From a bacterium (GTDB lineage: Bacteria; Myxococcota_A; Bradymonadia; UBA7976; UBA1532): 8,213 nt of DNA. A model generated the notes under the pieces. That model did no database searches and was not told where the DNA came from. It saw only the letters and a program-made list of their open reading frames with translations. Positions 7,038 to 8,213 of this stretch are shown here, one piece after another. Where the stretch lies: positions 1 through 8,213 of the forward strand of contig JAUHVS010000231.1 of NCBI GenBank assembly GCA_030424955.1, written 5' to 3'. How positions within the stretch are numbered: the stretch's first letter is position 1; every line of letters begins with the position of its first letter. The translations under genes were made by a program, and so were the position numbers.

Positions 7038-8213
7038 TCAGCGGGGGGTCAGGCGGCCGTCGGGGGTGAGGGTGACGTGCAGCACCCGGCGGGCGCCGAT
7101 CCAGGCGAGGGCCGGGGTCAGGGGCCCGGGCTGCTGGCGGTCCTGCGGGGTGGCCCACGCGAACACGACCGGATCGGTGCCGAGCGGGTGCGGCGGGCGC
7201 AGGCCGAAGACCCAGCCGCTCTCGGCCGGGAAGCGGCGGTGCACCAGCACCAGCGCGCCGTCGGGGCCCACGGCGCCGTCGGCGCCCGCGTAGGGGGCGG
7301 CCACCACCGCGCTGATGCGGTGGGCTTGCCAGGCCAGCAGCGGCGCGGCCGTGAGGGCGCCCGCCAGGATCGCCGCCGGCACCAGCGCGCCGCCGCGCGG
7401 CCCCAGCCGGGGCGCGCCCGCGGCCACCAGGGCGGCCAGCAGCGGGCACAGCGCGAACAGATACACAGGGCCGAAGTCCGCCACCCCCGCGAGGCTGTAG
7501 GGCAGCCACGCCAGCCACCACGCGCCCGCAAAGGCCAGCAGCGCCGGCGCGGTCCGGCGGGCGCCCCACAGGGCGAGCACCACCAGGGGGGCGCCGGTCA
7601 GCCACGCCGCCGCGCGGGCGGCGTTCACGCCCCACAGGCGCAGGCCGTCGAGCAGGCTGTGCTGCTGGTACACGCCGGCGCCGAAGCCGTACCAGCGCTG
7701 GGCGGCGTGCTGCACGATGGGCGGCGTCAGGGCGTCGCCGGTCAGCGCGGCGTTGTAGCCGAGCTGCAGGCCGACGAAGGGCAGCAGGCCCAGCAGGAAC
7801 AGCAGCCCGTGGGTCAGCGACCAGCGCAGGCTGCGGTCGCGCACGGCGCGGGCCGCGAACACCGCCAACAGGGCGAGGCCGAGCAGCCCGAACTCGAAGC
7901 CCCGGATGAGCAGCACGGCGCCGGTGAGGCCGCCCAGGCCCAGGGCCAGGCGCGGCGCGCGGGCAGGCCGCCGCCACAGGTCGATGACCGCGCAGAGCCA
8001 CACGGTGACCGCCAGGGCGAGCACCCCGTAGGGCTCGACGGTCGCGCCGGTGAGCCAGAACCACGGGGACAGCAGCAGCAGGGCGCCCGCGGCGGCGGCC
8101 GCGGTGGGCCCGGCCAGCCGCCGGGCCAGGGCGCCCGCGGCCGGCACGAGGGCGGCGTGGAGGGGCAGCAGCGACCAGAACCCGTCGCCCAGCGCCCACT
8201 CGCCCGGGGTCAT
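7038..8213 (-). CDS. GT39-like membrane glycosyltransferase, 5' end probably outside the window
   Basis: The minus-strand frame gives 391 residues from an ATG at the very edge (8211-8213) to a TGA read from 7040-7038. That ATG is probably internal. The visible sequence opens in a loop resembling the PGWP...LLALG region of GT39/PMT_2-like transferases, and the expected N-terminal membrane segment and acidic first loop are missing, perhaps 100-200 residues. About eight membrane segments follow. Family-like landmarks in order are the LLLLSPWFWLTGA segment (about 43-55), a basic loop, YNAALTGDALTPP (about 153-165, compare YNxxTTGxPLxxPY), RWYGFGAGVYQQHSLLDGLR (about 173-192, compare the FGFG...HT...AL block) and DFGPVYLFALCPLLAAL (compare GPRYYxxxLPxLxLL). 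The C-terminus is a soluble tail of roughly 90 residues. The likely role is sugar transfer from a polyprenyl-phosphate donor to an envelope glycan, lipid or protein. The gene converges on the TMTC-like gene, leaving 9 bases between stops. Confidence 0.7.
   Translation of the reverse strand: MTPGEWALGDGFWSLLPLHAALVPAAGALARRLAGPTAAAAAGALLLLSPWFWLTGATVEPYGVLALAVTVWLCAVIDLWRRPARAPRLALGLGGLTGAVLLIRGFEFGLLGLALLAVFAARAVRDRSLRWSLTHGLLFLLGLLPFVGLQLGYNAALTGDALTPPIVQHAAQRWYGFGAGVYQQHSLLDGLRLWGVNAARAAAWLTGAPLVVLALWGARRTAPALLAFAGAWWLAWLPYSLAGVADFGPVYLFALCPLLAALVAAGAPRLGPRGGALVPAAILAGALTAAPLLAWQAHRISAVVAAPYAGADGAVGPDGALVLVHRRFPAESGWVFGLRPPHPLGTDPVVFAWATPQDRQQPGPLTPALAWIGARRVLHVTLTPDGRLTPR

Noticed and set aside
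6925..8199. Alternative minus-strand frame overlapping the GT39-like gene
   Set aside because: The translation is Arg/Pro/Ala/Gly-rich and lacks membrane segments, the usual off-frame shadow in GC-rich DNA. It also overlaps the end of the convergent gene.
8211..8213. ATG at the window edge as the true start of the GT39-like gene
   Set aside because: The expected first membrane segment and acidic loop of this family are absent, so the codon is more likely an internal methionine. The sequence upstream is not visible, so this cannot be settled here.

Overview
The window is very GC-rich (about 70% by eye). It carries four protein-coding genes and almost no spare DNA. The proteins are an outer-membrane-type beta-barrel end, a very large secreted lipoprotein metalloprotease and two GT-C-like membrane glycosyltransferases. 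With the strong preference for G or C at third codon positions, this suggests a diderm, GC-rich bacterium of the Myxococcota / former Deltaproteobacteria type. That placement is inference; there is no rRNA or marker gene here.

Layout: (1) 1-504 (+), the 3' end of a gene whose product looks like the last strands of an outer-membrane beta-barrel. (2) 537-5357 (+), a 1,606-residue lipoprotein zinc metalloprotease with a lipobox, a complete HExxHxxGxxH zinc site, a downstream Met-turn and two Asp-rich calcium-type loops. It follows gene 1 by 32 bases, with its own ribosome binding site, so the two are probably co-transcribed. (3) 5358-5546, a 188-base spacer with a long GC-rich hairpin just after the stop codon and a possible extended -10 promoter abutting the next gene. 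(4) 5547-7028 (+), a 493-residue multi-spanning protein resembling the TMTC/PMT-type protein O-glycosyltransferases, with a short TPR-like tail. (5) 7038-8213 (-), a convergent, 5'-truncated GT39-like membrane glycosyltransferase. Only 9 bases separate the two convergent stop codons.

The first two genes form a plausible cell-envelope unit, with a beta-barrel and a surface- or periplasm-facing lipoprotein protease. The last two genes both look like polyprenyl-phosphate-sugar-dependent transferases. They could glycosylate exported proteins or envelope glycans, but nothing in the sequence ties them directly to the protease. I see no RNA genes, insertion sequences, CRISPR arrays, prophage genes or attachment sites. 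I do not see a convincing undescribed multi-gene system. The most noteworthy items are the unusually large metalloprotease, its pairing with a beta-barrel gene, the convergent pair of GT-C-like genes and a possible leaderless promoter.
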